From Bacteroidota bacterium (GTDB taxonomy: Bacteria > Bacteroidota > Bacteroidia > UKL13-3): 64,000 bases of DNA. Positions 35,490 through 44,384 of this stretch are shown here, one piece after another (the first letter of the stretch is position 1; every line of letters starts with the position of its first letter). A program made the translations under genes and the position numbers. The stretch spans positions 1-64,000 of the forward strand of contig JAIXWD010000014.1 of assembly GCA_027482225.1 (NCBI GenBank), in the 5' to 3' direction. The notes beneath the pieces are model-generated. The model worked only from the letters and a program-made list of their open reading frames with translations. It was not told the DNA's origin and did no database searches.

Positions 35490-35519
35490 AAAAAAAGCCT
35501 TCGAAAATTCCGAAGGCTT
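35490..35519 (-). terminator. Intrinsic terminator after the desaturase gene
   Basis: AAGCCTTCG (35495-35503) and CGAAGGCTT (35511-35519) form a 9-bp stem, followed on the minus strand by a T-run. On the plus strand no T-run follows, so it serves mainly the minus-strand gene. Confidence 0.85.
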
Positions 35520-35540
35520 CATGTTGTTATGAAAGTATTT

Positions 35541-36287
35541 TTATTTACCTGTTGATTTAAGCGGAATCAATTTAATCATTCCAATTGCAGCAAATAATTT
35601 GATGAATGGATAAACAGGATCAAACTCCCACCATTTAGCAGCGAAGTTAGGACGAGCACCTGCGTGGTGATGATTGTTTTGGAATAATTCACCCAACATT
35701 AAAAAGTCGATAATTAAAGTATTTTTAGAGTGATCTTTTTCGTCATCAAAATTACGATACCCGTATTTATGGCCTGCCCAATTAACTACAGCACCCTGAA
35801 TAGGCGCAATTAAAAAATGTATTGGCAACAATAAATATTGCCAAGGCGAAGTGGCAAATTGTACATAAAATGCAATGTACAATGCAGCAAAACCTAAACG
35901 AGAAAACCAGCTATCAGCAATTTTATCAATTACTGGGTAAATTGGATAGTTTTTATCAAACTTCTCTTCTATTTGTAAAGTACCACGTAAAACACCATTG
36001 TAAACACCACGTGTGTGCCACATCATGGTAAATACTTCTTTAAAAAATTGTGGTGTATGCGGGTCTTTTTCGGTATCGCTGTATGCATGGTGCATACGAT
36101 GTAAAATAGCGTAGGCACGCGCATTTAAATAAGAGGTTCCTTGTGATACCCATGAAAAAACGTACCAAAATTTTTCCCAAAAAGGATTCATGGTAAACAT
36201 TTTGTGTGCTGAATAGCGATGTAAATAAAACGTTTGGCAAAACAAAGAGATGTACCAATGTGCAATTAAAAATACGATGATGATCAT
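35541..36287 (-). CDS. Acyl desaturase (membrane fatty-acid desaturase)
   Basis: A 248-residue membrane di-iron desaturase. The three histidine clusters are present: HRYSAH near 24, HRMHHAYSDTEKDPH near 63 and NNHHHAGARPNF near 208, with about four hydrophobic helices between. It introduces a double bond into a fatty acyl chain, usually delta-9, needing O2 and an electron donor. It is shorter than typical acyl-CoA desaturases but keeps all ligands. It is a single-gene unit with a clear terminator; on the minus strand TATGTTCG near 36320 could be its -7 box. Confidence 0.9.
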   Translation of the reverse strand: MIIIVFLIAHWYISLFCQTFYLHRYSAHKMFTMNPFWEKFWYVFSWVSQGTSYLNARAYAILHRMHHAYSDTEKDPHTPQFFKEVFTMMWHTRGVYNGVLRGTLQIEEKFDKNYPIYPVIDKIADSWFSRLGFAALYIAFYVQFATSPWQYLLLPIHFLIAPIQGAVVNWAGHKYGYRNFDDEKDHSKNTLIIDFLMLGELFQNNHHHAGARPNFAAKWWEFDPVYPFIKLFAAIGMIKLIPLKSTGK

Positions 36288-36358
36288 TTATAGTTTATAA
36301 AAATTCAAGGGGCGAACATATCTATTTGTAGGTATTACGCCAAATGTTTTGTGTCATT

Positions 36359-36676
36359 TTAACCTTGCTTGTACTTAATTCGGGTTTCGGCTTTTCTCAA
36401 CTCCCTATCAATAATCAACTTAGCCAATTCAGGAGCAATAAGTTTGGGGTCGTTTTGTGCAAAAGCAGCTTTGGTATCTTTTTCAAATACATCAACCCTA
36501 TAAAGCACCTGTAGCAACAACTCCATTTTGTGCAACAACAAATAAACAATTAACTCGGTTAAACGCTCGTGTAATTGCTCATACGAAAAAGACCTAGTTA
36601 TGCTTTCATCTTCAAAATACTCACCCAACTTTTGTGCTGAGTTTTGAACCAACAAAGGTAAATTATCATTATTCAT
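36359..36676 (-). CDS. Small conserved helical protein of unknown function
   Basis: A 105-residue, soluble, mostly alpha-helical protein with a run of hydrophobic and charged heptads (LTELIVYLLLHKMELLLQVLYRVDVFEKD). There is no cysteine, signal peptide or known motif. Its start overlaps the end of the M48 peptidase gene by eight bases, so the two are translationally coupled and probably act together. I do not recognise the family with certainty. Confidence 0.7.
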   Translation of the reverse strand: MNNDNLPLLVQNSAQKLGEYFEDESITRSFSYEQLHERLTELIVYLLLHKMELLLQVLYRVDVFEKDTKAAFAQNDPKLIAPELAKLIIDRELRKAETRIKYKQG

Positions 36677-37751
36677 TCCAGTTGCTGTTTAATTGATTAA
36701 AGTATACATTTAACGAGTCATTGGATTTGATTTTATAATGATGTTTACTAACGTAATCTTGAACATTTTTTATTCTGCTATCCAAATCAGGGTGTGTGCT
36801 GATGAGCTCGTTTACTTGCAAACCATTACTTTCTTTTTTGAGTAACTCAAACAAATCAATCATGCCTTGGTTACTGATGTTATTTTGTTCTAAAATTTTC
36901 AATCCATGATTATCCGCTTCGGTTTCCAAATCGCGGTTATAACTTAAGTTTCTTAGTTCATGTGCATTTTCAATCAATACACCTCCTACTCCACTCATGT
37001 CACCAAAAATAATCGATAGAAATAAGTACCCCGATAAGGTTCTGAATAAATTTCTTGTAGCGTGTTTTAGTTCAACATGCGAGTACTCGTGTGCCAATAA
37101 TGCTGCCAATTCCTCGGGCGATTTCATATTATTTAAAATGGCATCATACACCACAATACCACCACCCGGCATGGCAAATGCGTTGATTACGTTTGATTTT
37201 ACAACCGTAATTTTTGTTGGGTAGCTTTTATCTATTTTAAGTTGGTTGAAAAACTGGTTGATAAGCAGTGTTTTTGATGAGTCTATTTCTTCGCCTTCTA
37301 AAACAGAAGCGTACATTTTTTGTCCTAATTCAATCTCATAATCTTTAGGAAAAACCTTTGCGCCATAGGTAGCAATAGCTGGCAATAACCAAACATACGA
37401 AGTCCATAAAACCAATAGTAACAACAGTAACGAAATTGACACAACACCCACAGCCGAGATGTTTAAACGTTGCGCAAAAGTGCGCGGATAAGCTTTTTTG
37501 TATCTTTTAATAAAATCTTGATCGGTAATATCTAATTGCTGGGCAGGAAACGCATCGCCATAACGCAAACTTAACAGTCCGTTTTTTAGTTCGTGCTCCG
37601 CCACATGTTGTTTTTGCCAAGTTATTTTAGTCAGTTCGCCAGTATCTTTTAAAAACTGAATAACCCAAACATCATCGTGCCACAACACATCAACTTGTTG
37701 CGGTTTACCTGAGTATCCATCAAAATACCTTGCTTTATATACCAGTTCCAT
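36669..37751 (-). CDS. M48 family membrane metallopeptidase
   Basis: A 360-residue protein. An N-terminal domain (about 1-95) lies before a single strong transmembrane helix (about 100-125, VGVVSISLLLLLLVLWTSYVWLL). The M48 peptidase domain has HEYSH near residue 220 (HExxH zinc site) and NRDLETEADNHG with the third ligand. The catalytic region resembles the BepA/LoiP and Oma1 type that cleaves misfolded envelope proteins. The N-terminal domain of this subgroup has no known function. The HAIFYS-like activity is inferred; the zinc site is seen directly. Coupled with the 105-residue gene downstream. Confidence 0.88.
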   Translation of the reverse strand: MELVYKARYFDGYSGKPQQVDVLWHDDVWVIQFLKDTGELTKITWQKQHVAEHELKNGLLSLRYGDAFPAQQLDITDQDFIKRYKKAYPRTFAQRLNISAVGVVSISLLLLLLVLWTSYVWLLPAIATYGAKVFPKDYEIELGQKMYASVLEGEEIDSSKTLLINQFFNQLKIDKSYPTKITVVKSNVINAFAMPGGGIVVYDAILNNMKSPEELAALLAHEYSHVELKHATRNLFRTLSGYLFLSIIFGDMSGVGGVLIENAHELRNLSYNRDLETEADNHGLKILEQNNISNQGMIDLFELLKKESNGLQVNELISTHPDLDSRIKNVQDYVSKHHYKIKSNDSLNVYFNQLNSNWNE

Positions 37752-37849
37752 AATTGTAATGGTACAATATTAAGCTAATAGCATCAATAATACCTTGCAT
37801 ACAAAAAGCAAACAGTTATTAGATTCGGCTATAATCTATTAATCATAAA

Positions 37850-38284
37850 CTATTTTTTAGAGAGATTAAACAACAAATCAAAACTGTCTTTACTTTGTGC
37901 AGTAACCTCCAGTAAATACACTAACTTATCTCCCCTTTTTTCTAAAATAGTTGGTCCCGAAAAACCAACATTGGTATGATTGATTAAATCAAGCGAATCG
38001 AAATAAATTTTGTTGCTTTTTATGGGTGTACTTTTGTTGTTGGTTATGATGTACAAACCCGGGATAAATTGCAGCGAGTCCATTTCGTTTTTCACCATTC
38101 TTCGGCACGACTCACAACCGGTGTAGGTTGAATAAAAAAGAATTCGTTCACCATCTTTTATGGTTTCAAAATCTACATATTGCGCCAATATTTCTTGTGC
38201 CCCCACAAATCGGTAATCTTTGTTTTTGTTGCACGAAAACAAAAACAAAACACAAATCAAAAAATAGATTTTATTCCAATTCAT
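37850..38284 (-). CDS. Lipoprotein with thioredoxin-like CxxC motif
   Basis: A 144-residue lipoprotein. The signal ends LFSC-N (lipobox), so the mature protein should be acylated in the envelope. STYTGCESCRRM near residue 55 is a CxxC redox or metal site in a thioredoxin-like setting, followed by short strands and FSGPTILEKRGDKLV, where a cis-Pro is expected. It overlaps the preceding beta-propeller-like gene by 14 bases. It probably acts as a small thiol-disulphide or thiol-sensing protein, with a partner in the same operon. Confidence 0.65.
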   Translation of the reverse strand: MNWNKIYFLICVLFLFSCNKNKDYRFVGAQEILAQYVDFETIKDGERILFYSTYTGCESCRRMVKNEMDSLQFIPGLYIITNNKSTPIKSNKIYFDSLDLINHTNVGFSGPTILEKRGDKLVYLLEVTAQSKDSFDLLFNLSKK

Positions 38285-39335
38285 ATTCGTGTAAAATAAG
38301 TTTGTTTTTAGTATCTAAATCATCAGGAGCCACCACCAATGCAAATCCTTTGCGTGTTGGGATGGTACGAGTAAAAAGATACTTCATTGGTTCACATAAA
38401 ATCTCGTACTTAACTTTTGGCTTATCATCCGACACAACTATACTCCATGTGTTGGCAAATGGGATTTTATTTACCACACCTTCTTGAGAATGATAGTTAC
38501 TCCTGTAAAGTTCTTTTCGAATTGGATTATAAACTAAGGCCATAAAAGTACTGCCTTCCAAACCATATCTGTACTCATCATCTGATAATTTTAACGAATC
38601 CAAATCAGGCATTTTCACAAAATAATTGCTGTTCATATTAACCTTCTGCACATTTTTATTTTGTACATAATAAATCTCAGGAGATTGACTAAACGAATAA
38701 TAAGCCCGCTTGGGGGTAACACATATAACAACGTATGATAAATCAATATTTAGCGAATTTTCATAACCTTTCGGATAGTTCATTTGCATCATTTTTATAT
38801 ACATCGAATCGCCTTCAAACTTTACAAGTGCATCAACAGGATTATTAAAAAATGCTTTTAATAAATGAGCCTTAACTAGCACATCAGTACCCATTATGTT
38901 TACATGTAGGCCGTCAGGCTCAACATTTAAATAATTACCCAATCCCATTTCACCAACTGGCAAAAAATAAAAGTGATAACCATTAGGATTATTTAAAGGT
39001 TGAGTTGCTATACCATATGGATATATTAATGCAAAAAAGGTGTCGTTATGAACAGCATAATCATCTATTTTACCAATACTTTTGCTCAACCTATATGTTT
39101 GGGTAACCTTAGCAGAATCAAAATCATAAACACACAAGACACCTGTTTTTTCGCGGTGGGTAAAGTAGGTTGCATTCCTATTTTCCACTTGCTTAAAAAT
39201 GGTTTTATGAATATTTACTTCGTTAATGGGTAAAAGATGTTCTTTGTATACTTTAGGAAGGGAGATTTCTTTGTTTTTGGTGCAAGCAAAAAGAAAAAAC
39301 AAACTTAATAACAATAGGCTTTTGCGATATTCCAT
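38271..39335 (-). CDS. DUF4221-like lipoprotein (beta-propeller-type)
   Basis: A 354-residue lipoprotein. The signal ends LFLFAC-T (lipobox). The mature part is built of repeating beta-rich stretches with aromatic and Asp/Asn turns (TGVLCVYDFDSAKVTQTYRL, KIDDYAVHNDTFFALIYPYGIA, GSTFMALVYNPIRKELYRS) and resembles DUF4221 / six-bladed-propeller proteins of Bacteroidota, which occur beside small secreted peptides and thioredoxin-like lipoproteins. Function is unknown. It is the middle gene of a three-gene lipoprotein operon, 55 bases after the first gene and overlapping the next by 14. Confidence 0.6.
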   Translation of the reverse strand: MEYRKSLLLLSLFFLFACTKNKEISLPKVYKEHLLPINEVNIHKTIFKQVENRNATYFTHREKTGVLCVYDFDSAKVTQTYRLSKSIGKIDDYAVHNDTFFALIYPYGIATQPLNNPNGYHFYFLPVGEMGLGNYLNVEPDGLHVNIMGTDVLVKAHLLKAFFNNPVDALVKFEGDSMYIKMMQMNYPKGYENSLNIDLSYVVICVTPKRAYYSFSQSPEIYYVQNKNVQKVNMNSNYFVKMPDLDSLKLSDDEYRYGLEGSTFMALVYNPIRKELYRSNYHSQEGVVNKIPFANTWSIVVSDDKPKVKYEILCEPMKYLFTRTIPTRKGFALVVAPDDLDTKNKLILHEYELE

Positions 39336-39390
39336 CTTTATTGATTATTAAATTAAAGCAGGAATATAACTATTCCCGCTTTAATGGCTA

Positions 39391-39915
39391 CTAATCTACA
39401 ACAACTATGTCATCTTCAATTATAAATTCAAAAACATACTTAGGTTCTTGCTCGTTTGTTACACTAGCATCCTTTACTAATAAAAATTTATGTCCGCTTA
39501 TTGGGTTAGTTTCTTCTTCAAAGTAATAATTACCAGATTTAAGATCGTTCAATGCAGATGAGTATGCTGCATCAAGTAAACCCGGCATAAACGAGTGCCA
39601 ATAAGTTCCACTAAAATAACGACCAACAACAGTGGCACCACCAGATATGCAAGTTGTGATATCAGCATATTTAGTTGGTGTTATAACAACATCATCAAAG
39701 CATGACTCTTTTGGAGCTGCGCAGTCCTTAGTACTTTTATAGAATTTCCGGTGTATCCCCCAACCCTGCGGTGAGGTGGCTGCTGAAGTTGCTTTTGAAT
39801 TAGATTTAGATTGTTTCACAGTAGGTGATTGTAACATTTCCGAGCTGTCGTCCTTTTGACAAGAGGTTAATGAAATTAAAGCTGTAACTCCTAGCATTAA
39901 TAATTTACTTTTCAT
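39391..39915 (-). CDS. Cysteine-containing lipoprotein heading the cluster
   Basis: A 174-residue lipoprotein with lipobox LTSC-Q (Cys19). A low-complexity Ser/Lys/Thr linker (about 23-48) leads to a small domain with three cysteines (C65, C72, C89) and a C-terminal acidic tail ending IIEDDIVVVD. I know no family for it. Its place at the head of an operon with a propeller-type and a CxxC lipoprotein suggests that it is the substrate or ligand of the other two. It is divergent from an orphan response regulator, across twin palindromes. Confidence 0.6.
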   Translation of the reverse strand: MKSKLLMLGVTALISLTSCQKDDSSEMLQSPTVKQSKSNSKATSAATSPQGWGIHRKFYKSTKDCAAPKESCFDDVVITPTKYADITTCISGGATVVGRYFSGTYWHSFMPGLLDAAYSSALNDLKSGNYYFEEETNPISGHKFLLVKDASVTNEQEPKYVFEFIIEDDIVVVD

Positions 39916-40061
39916 TCTTTTTGCGGTTTATAAATCAAAACCTGCTGAAAACTTTAAGTTAAAAATAAAATAATTATTTAAATTACCAATAACCTTTAAG
40001 CGCTGTGGGGTGGTTGGTTAATTTGTAATACAAGGTTCAAGCAAAAAACCATGGTAAACAA

Positions 40062-40103
40062 TAGAACATATTCTAACCTAAAAGAAAAATAGAATATATT
40101 CTA
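40062..40103 (+). promoter_or_regulatory. Twin palindromic operator TAGAAyATATTCTA
   Basis: TAGAACATATTCTA (40062-40075) and TAGAATATATTCTA (40090-40103) are two copies of one palindrome, differing at one base, 28 bases apart centre to centre. The second is perfect and extends to 16 bases (40089-40104). They lie between the lipoprotein operon and the response regulator; a possible -7 box, CAATTTTG (40119-40126), follows the second copy. Confidence 0.7.
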
Positions 40104-40147
40104 TTGATAAAGTCATAACAATTTTGCATAATTGATGTAGCCAATTT

Positions 40148-40813
40148 ATGAAATCAATAACCATTATAGACGATAGCCATATGGATGTTGCACTAATTAG
40201 TTCATGGCTAATTAGCGACAACTATTATCATATCAGTAATCAATTTAACAGCGGTGTTGACGCTATCAATCAAATACAGGAAATAACCTCAGATTATTGT
40301 ATAATTGATGTTCGAATGCCGATATTAAACGGATTCGATACTTGTACACTATTGTTGGAGAAAGAATACAAGGGTAAGATTGTGATTGTGAGTCATGCAT
40401 ACAGCAAGGATTATCTTTTTTGCAGCCAAAAAGCTGGTTCACACGCTTATTGTCGCAAAGCCAAAGAAACAATATTAACCACTTTAGGTAAATTAGTAGA
40501 ATACGACAATTGCTTTAACTGCTCTGACCATGAAATTTGGGAAAACAATACTCATGAAAAAAATCTTCATGAAAAAGATAACGACAAGAGAATGTTTCTG
40601 TTGAATCCAGTCCAAAAGAAAATATTGCTTTACAGCGCAAAGGGTTACACAGCCGCTGAAATTGGTATAAAAATGAGCTTTAAAAAACACACAATTGATC
40701 AGTATCGTTATGATATGCTGCAACAACTTGGCTTCAAAAATATCACCCAAGCAGTTGCTTGGGCTCTGGCAAATCATATTATTAATCATAGCGAGATAGT
40801 AACACAACAGTAG
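40148..40813 (+). CDS. LuxR-type response regulator with Cys/His-rich linker
   Basis: A 221-residue protein. The receiver domain has the acidic pair D8-D9, phospho-acceptor D54 in IIDVRMP, S82 and K104. The LuxR-type helix-turn-helix (about 152-212) contains KKILLYSAKGYTAAEIGIKM and KKHTIDQYRYDML. The linker between them (120-150) is unusual: C122-FN-C125, then H128, H136 and H141, which could bind a metal or form a disulphide. No histidine kinase is adjacent. It faces the lipoprotein operon across a twin palindrome that it could bind. Confidence 0.85.
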   Translation: MKSITIIDDSHMDVALISSWLISDNYYHISNQFNSGVDAINQIQEITSDYCIIDVRMPILNGFDTCTLLLEKEYKGKIVIVSHAYSKDYLFCSQKAGSHAYCRKAKETILTTLGKLVEYDNCFNCSDHEIWENNTHEKNLHEKDNDKRMFLLNPVQKKILLYSAKGYTAAEIGIKMSFKKHTIDQYRYDMLQQLGFKNITQAVAWALANHIINHSEIVTQQ

Positions 40814-41120
40814 TCTAGATATCAAGGGAGTCAACATTTCAAAGGTTCACCATACCCGTTTAATGAGTCAAAAATTACAGAATGACTTTTAGCTTTGAAA
40901 CTACAACACGACTTCCTAATTTTTCCGAGAAACTTGTTTTATGAAAATACCTTTATAAAAATCTGCCACATTTTCAATCAAAAATACATAACCGCAATTA
41001 AGTATAGTCTGGTAATAAATGGCCTTTCAAATTAGAATGGTTATAAATCACATCACTCCAAAAACAAGCGCATGAAAACCAATACTTTATTAGCAAATTA
41101 TATTTTTACAAAAAGTGGCA
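40814..41120. other. Intergenic region before aconitase
   Basis: About 300 bases without a coding ORF. One exact -7 box, TAGCTTTG (40890-40897), stands alone without a -33. No terminator for the response regulator was found. Confidence 0.4.
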
Positions 41121-41163
41121 ATAGGCCTATATTATTTGTAAATTGCGGCCCAATTTAGTGTTG
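41121..41163 (+). promoter_or_regulatory. Aconitase promoter with upstream palindrome
   Basis: TTTG (41135-41138), 17 bases, then TAGTGTTG (41156-41163), one mismatch from the -7 consensus, 25 bases before the ATG. A perfect 10-base palindrome ATAGGCCTAT (41121-41130) sits just upstream of the -33. Confidence 0.45.
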
Positions 41164-41188
41164 CACTTTAATAAATAACTCAAATAAT

Positions 41189-43453
41189 ATGTTCGATTTA
41201 GAAATGATTAAAGCAGTTTACGCTCGTATGGATGAGCGCATTGCTGCTGCACGTAAAGTGGTAAATCGCCCACTTACTTTAACCGAAAAAATATTATACA
41301 GCCACTTAACAGCAGGTAATGCAGCTGCAGCTTACAACCGTGGTAAAGATTATGTAGATTTTAATCCTGATCGTGTTGCGATGCAAGATGCTACCGCACA
41401 AATGGCCCTATTACAGTTTATGCAAGCTGGCAGGCCAAAAGTGGCTGTGCCTTCAACAGTACATTGCGATCACTTAATTACCGCAAAATCGGGTGCTGCA
41501 GATGATTTAGCTTTTGCCAATAAAGAAAGTAAAGAAGTTTACGATTTCCTTGCTTCGGTATCTAACAAATACGGTATCGGATTTTGGAAGCCAGGTGCAG
41601 GTATTATTCACCAAGTAGTTTTAGAAAACTATGCATTTCCGGGTGGTATGATGATTGGAACCGACTCGCACACTGTTAACGCAGGTGGTTTGGGTATGGT
41701 TGCCATTGGTGTTGGTGGAGCTGATGCTTGCGATGTAATGGCAGGTTTACCTTGGGAACTAAAATTCCCTAAATTGATTGGTGTAAAACTTACAGGAAAA
41801 TTAAACGGTTGGGCTTCGGCTAAAGATGTGATTTTAAAAGTTGCAGGTATCTTAACAGTAAAAGGTGGTACTGGTGCAATTGTTGAATATTTTGGTGATG
41901 GTGCCACCAGCTTAAGCTGTACAGGTAAAGGTACCATTTGTAACATGGGTGCAGAGATTGGTGCAACTACATCAACATTCGGTTATGATGAGAGCATGGA
42001 GCGTTATTTACGCGCTACTGGTCGTGCTGAAGTTGCTGATGCTGCCAACGCAATCAAACATCACTTAACTGCTGATGCTGAAGTATATGCAAACCCTGAA
42101 GCATACTTCGATCAAATCATTGAAATTAACTTAGATACTTTAGAGCCACACTTAAACGGTCCGTTTACTCCGGATTTGGCTACTCCTATCAGCAAAATGA
42201 AAGACGAAGCTGTTAAAAACAGCTGGCCTTTAACTGTGGAGTGGGGTTTGATTGGCTCATGTACCAACTCATCATACGAAGATTTAGCTCGTGCGGCATC
42301 TATTGCAAAACAAGCTGTTGAAAAAGGTTTAAAAACCAAAGCACAATTTGGTATTAACCCTGGCTCAGAGCAAGTGCGTTATACTGCCGATAGAGATGGT
42401 TTATTAAAAACTTTCACCGATTTAAATGCAAAAATATTTACCAATGCTTGCGGACCATGCATTGGTATGTGGGACAGAGAAGGTGCTGAAAAAGCAGAAA
42501 AGAACACCATCGTTCACTCGTTTAACCGCAACTTTGCAAAACGTGCTGATGGTAACCCTAACACGTTTGCATTTGTAACTTCACCTGAAATGGTCGCTGC
42601 AATTGCCATATCTGGTGATTTAGGTTTCAACCCAATTACTGATACTTTAATTAACAATAAAGGCGAAGCTGTAAAATTAGATCCTCCAACAGGTGATGAA
42701 TTACCAGCTAAAGGTTTTGCTGTTGAAGATGCGGGTTACCAAGCACCGGCTGTTGATGGTTCGGGTGTTACTGTTGCTGTTTCTCCAACATCAGATCGTT
42801 TACAATTATTAGATCCGTTTGCTGCTTGGGAAGGCACTAACTTAACAGGTTTAAAGCTGTTAATAAAAGCCAAAGGTAAATGTACTACCGATCATATTTC
42901 AATGGCTGGTCCATGGTTAAAATACCGTGGTCACTTAGATAACATTTCAAACAACATGTTAATTGGTGCGGTTAACTTCTTTAACGAAAAAACCGATTCA
43001 GTAAAAAATCAATTAACTGGTGAATACCAAGCTGTACCTAAAGTACAACGTGCATACAAAGCACAAGGTATTGGCAGTATAGTTGTGGGTGATGAAAACT
43101 ACGGTGAAGGTTCAAGCCGCGAGCATGCTGCAATGGAGCCTCGTCATTTAGGTGTACGTGCTGTATTGGTAAAATCGTTTGCCCGTATTCACGAAACGAA
43201 CTTGAAAAAACAAGGTATGTTAGCTTTAACTTTTGCAGATAAAGAAGACTACAACAAAATTCAAGAAGATGATGTAGTAGATATTTTAGGATTGACAGAA
43301 TTTGCACCAAATACACCATTAACATTGGTGTTAACACACAAAGATGGTAGCAAAGAAAACATCACTGTTAATCATACATACAACGAACAACAAATTGAGT
43401 GGTTTAAAGCCGGTGGTGCATTAAACATTATTAGAGCAAGCGTAGGTAAATAA
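41189..43453 (+). CDS. acn: Aconitate hydratase (mitochondrial type)
   Basis: A 754-residue aconitase. Iron-sulphur ligands are in [11 protein letters not shown] and ACGPCIG; substrate-binding sites in GTDSHT near residue 155 and the swivelling domain signature [14 protein letters not shown]. It is the size of mitochondrial-type aconitase (about 750), not the longer AcnA or AcnB. It interconverts citrate and isocitrate in the TCA cycle. It is a single-gene unit ended by a strong terminator. Confidence 0.96.
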   Translation: MFDLEMIKAVYARMDERIAAARKVVNRPLTLTEKILYSHLTAGNAAAAYNRGKDYVDFNPDRVAMQDATAQMALLQFMQAGRPKVAVPSTVHCDHLITAKSGAADDLAFANKESKEVYDFLASVSNKYGIGFWKPGAGIIHQVVLENYAFPGGMMIGTDSHTVNAGGLGMVAIGVGGADACDVMAGLPWELKFPKLIGVKLTGKLNGWASAKDVILKVAGILTVKGGTGAIVEYFGDGATSLSCTGKGTICNMGAEIGATTSTFGYDESMERYLRATGRAEVADAANAIKHHLTADAEVYANPEAYFDQIIEINLDTLEPHLNGPFTPDLATPISKMKDEAVKNSWPLTVEWGLIGSCTNSSYEDLARAASIAKQAVEKGLKTKAQFGINPGSEQVRYTADRDGLLKTFTDLNAKIFTNACGPCIGMWDREGAEKAEKNTIVHSFNRNFAKRADGNPNTFAFVTSPEMVAAIAISGDLGFNPITDTLINNKGEAVKLDPPTGDELPAKGFAVEDAGYQAPAVDGSGVTVAVSPTSDRLQLLDPFAAWEGTNLTGLKLLIKAKGKCTTDHISMAGPWLKYRGHLDNISNNMLIGAVNFFNEKTDSVKNQLTGEYQAVPKVQRAYKAQGIGSIVVGDENYGEGSSREHAAMEPRHLGVRAVLVKSFARIHETNLKKQGMLALTFADKEDYNKIQEDDVVDILGLTEFAPNTPLTLVLTHKDGSKENITVNHTYNEQQIEWFKAGGALNIIRASVGK

Positions 43454-43476
43454 CCAACAATCACATTACTTTATAC

Positions 43477-43512
43477 AAAGCGTCCCGAATGTTAACTTGG
43501 GGACGTTTTTTT
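43477..43512 (+). terminator. Intrinsic terminator after aconitase
   Basis: AAGCGTCCC and GGGACGTTT (CGTCCC 43481-43486, GGGACG 43500-43505) form a stem followed by eight Ts. It overlaps an upstream extension of the next ORF, supporting a start at 43540 for that gene. Confidence 0.88.
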
Positions 43513-43539
43513 TATTGGGTTGATGACCTATATTGTGTT

Positions 43540-44382
43540 ATGAAAAAACCATTATCAGTGTTCCTGTTGTTTGTTCTAACAACATCAACACTGCAGCTAG
43601 TAGCCCAAACAAATTCAGATTCTATTTATCGAAAGGTAGATGTTAAACCACAATTTACTGGTGGTTTACAAGCCTTAGAAAATTTCATTGCTACTCAAAC
43701 TAAATACCCACAAGAGGCATTAAACAAAAAACAAGAAGGCATTATTGAAGTAAATATAGTGGTATTAAAAGATGGGAAAATAAGCAATACCAACTGCACC
43801 AATAATAAATACCCGGAGTTGTGTAATGAAGTAAAAAGAGTAATTGCCTTAATGCCCAAATGGACACCAGCAAAAGTAAAAGGACAAGCTGTAAATACGT
43901 ATCATAAAATTGCCATTGGTTTTAAGTTATACAACAAACAAATTACACACGTAATTATTCCTGATGAAATGAATTTGGGTTTAGAAAACATAAATAATGA
44001 AAATCTCATAGTTGAAGGAGATCCTAATGGTGCTGATTCAAAATTATTGATTGAATATGAAAGGCGGTCAGATGAGGACATTTTGACTTTTGCAGAACAA
44101 ATGCCGGAATTTAAAGGCGATTTAAGCGAATACCTATCGAAAAATATTTCATACCCAAAGATTGCTGCAGAAAATAATATTGAAGGGAAAGTTATCGCAC
44201 AATTTATTGTTGAACAAGATGGAAGTATCTCCAATGCATCTGTTTTAAGAAAAATGGGATGGGGAATGGACGAAGAGGCCATAAGAGTAATTCGCAAGAT
44301 GCCCAATTGGAAACCTGGAAAACAAAACGGAAAACCGGTAAGGATTAGATATACTTTGCCTGTAAACTTCAAACTTAAATAA
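43540..44382 (+). CDS. Exported protein with two TonB C-terminal domains
   Basis: A 280-residue protein. A signal peptide (about 1-22, LQLVAQ) is followed by two TonB-C domains: residues about 28-130 (YPQEALNKKQEGIIEVNIVVLKDGKI, ending IAIGFKL) and about 185-280 (YPKIAAENNIEGKVIAQFIV, ending LPVNFKL). Both keep the family's final strand. The usual N-terminal inner-membrane anchor is absent, so it is not a standard TonB; it may bind TonB boxes or peptidoglycan in the periplasm. The ATG at 43540 is chosen because an upstream start would cover the aconitase terminator. It is followed two bases later by the next gene. Confidence 0.82.
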   Translation: MKKPLSVFLLFVLTTSTLQLVAQTNSDSIYRKVDVKPQFTGGLQALENFIATQTKYPQEALNKKQEGIIEVNIVVLKDGKISNTNCTNNKYPELCNEVKRVIALMPKWTPAKVKGQAVNTYHKIAIGFKLYNKQITHVIIPDEMNLGLENINNENLIVEGDPNGADSKLLIEYERRSDEDILTFAEQMPEFKGDLSEYLSKNISYPKIAAENNIEGKVIAQFIVEQDGSISNASVLRKMGWGMDEEAIRVIRKMPNWKPGKQNGKPVRIRYTLPVNFKLK

Positions 44383-44384
44383 CT

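Noticed and set aside
37817-37841. Terminator after the lipoprotein operon
   Set aside because: ATTAGATT/AATCTAT gives only a weak AT stem and no T-run follows directly.
41629-42339. Long minus-strand reading frames within aconitase and other large genes
   Set aside because: They are shadows of strong plus-strand coding regions and show no domain, start signal or codon pattern of their own.
43489-43539. Upstream start for the TonB-domain protein
   Set aside because: It would include the aconitase terminator and lacks a signal peptide at its N-terminus.
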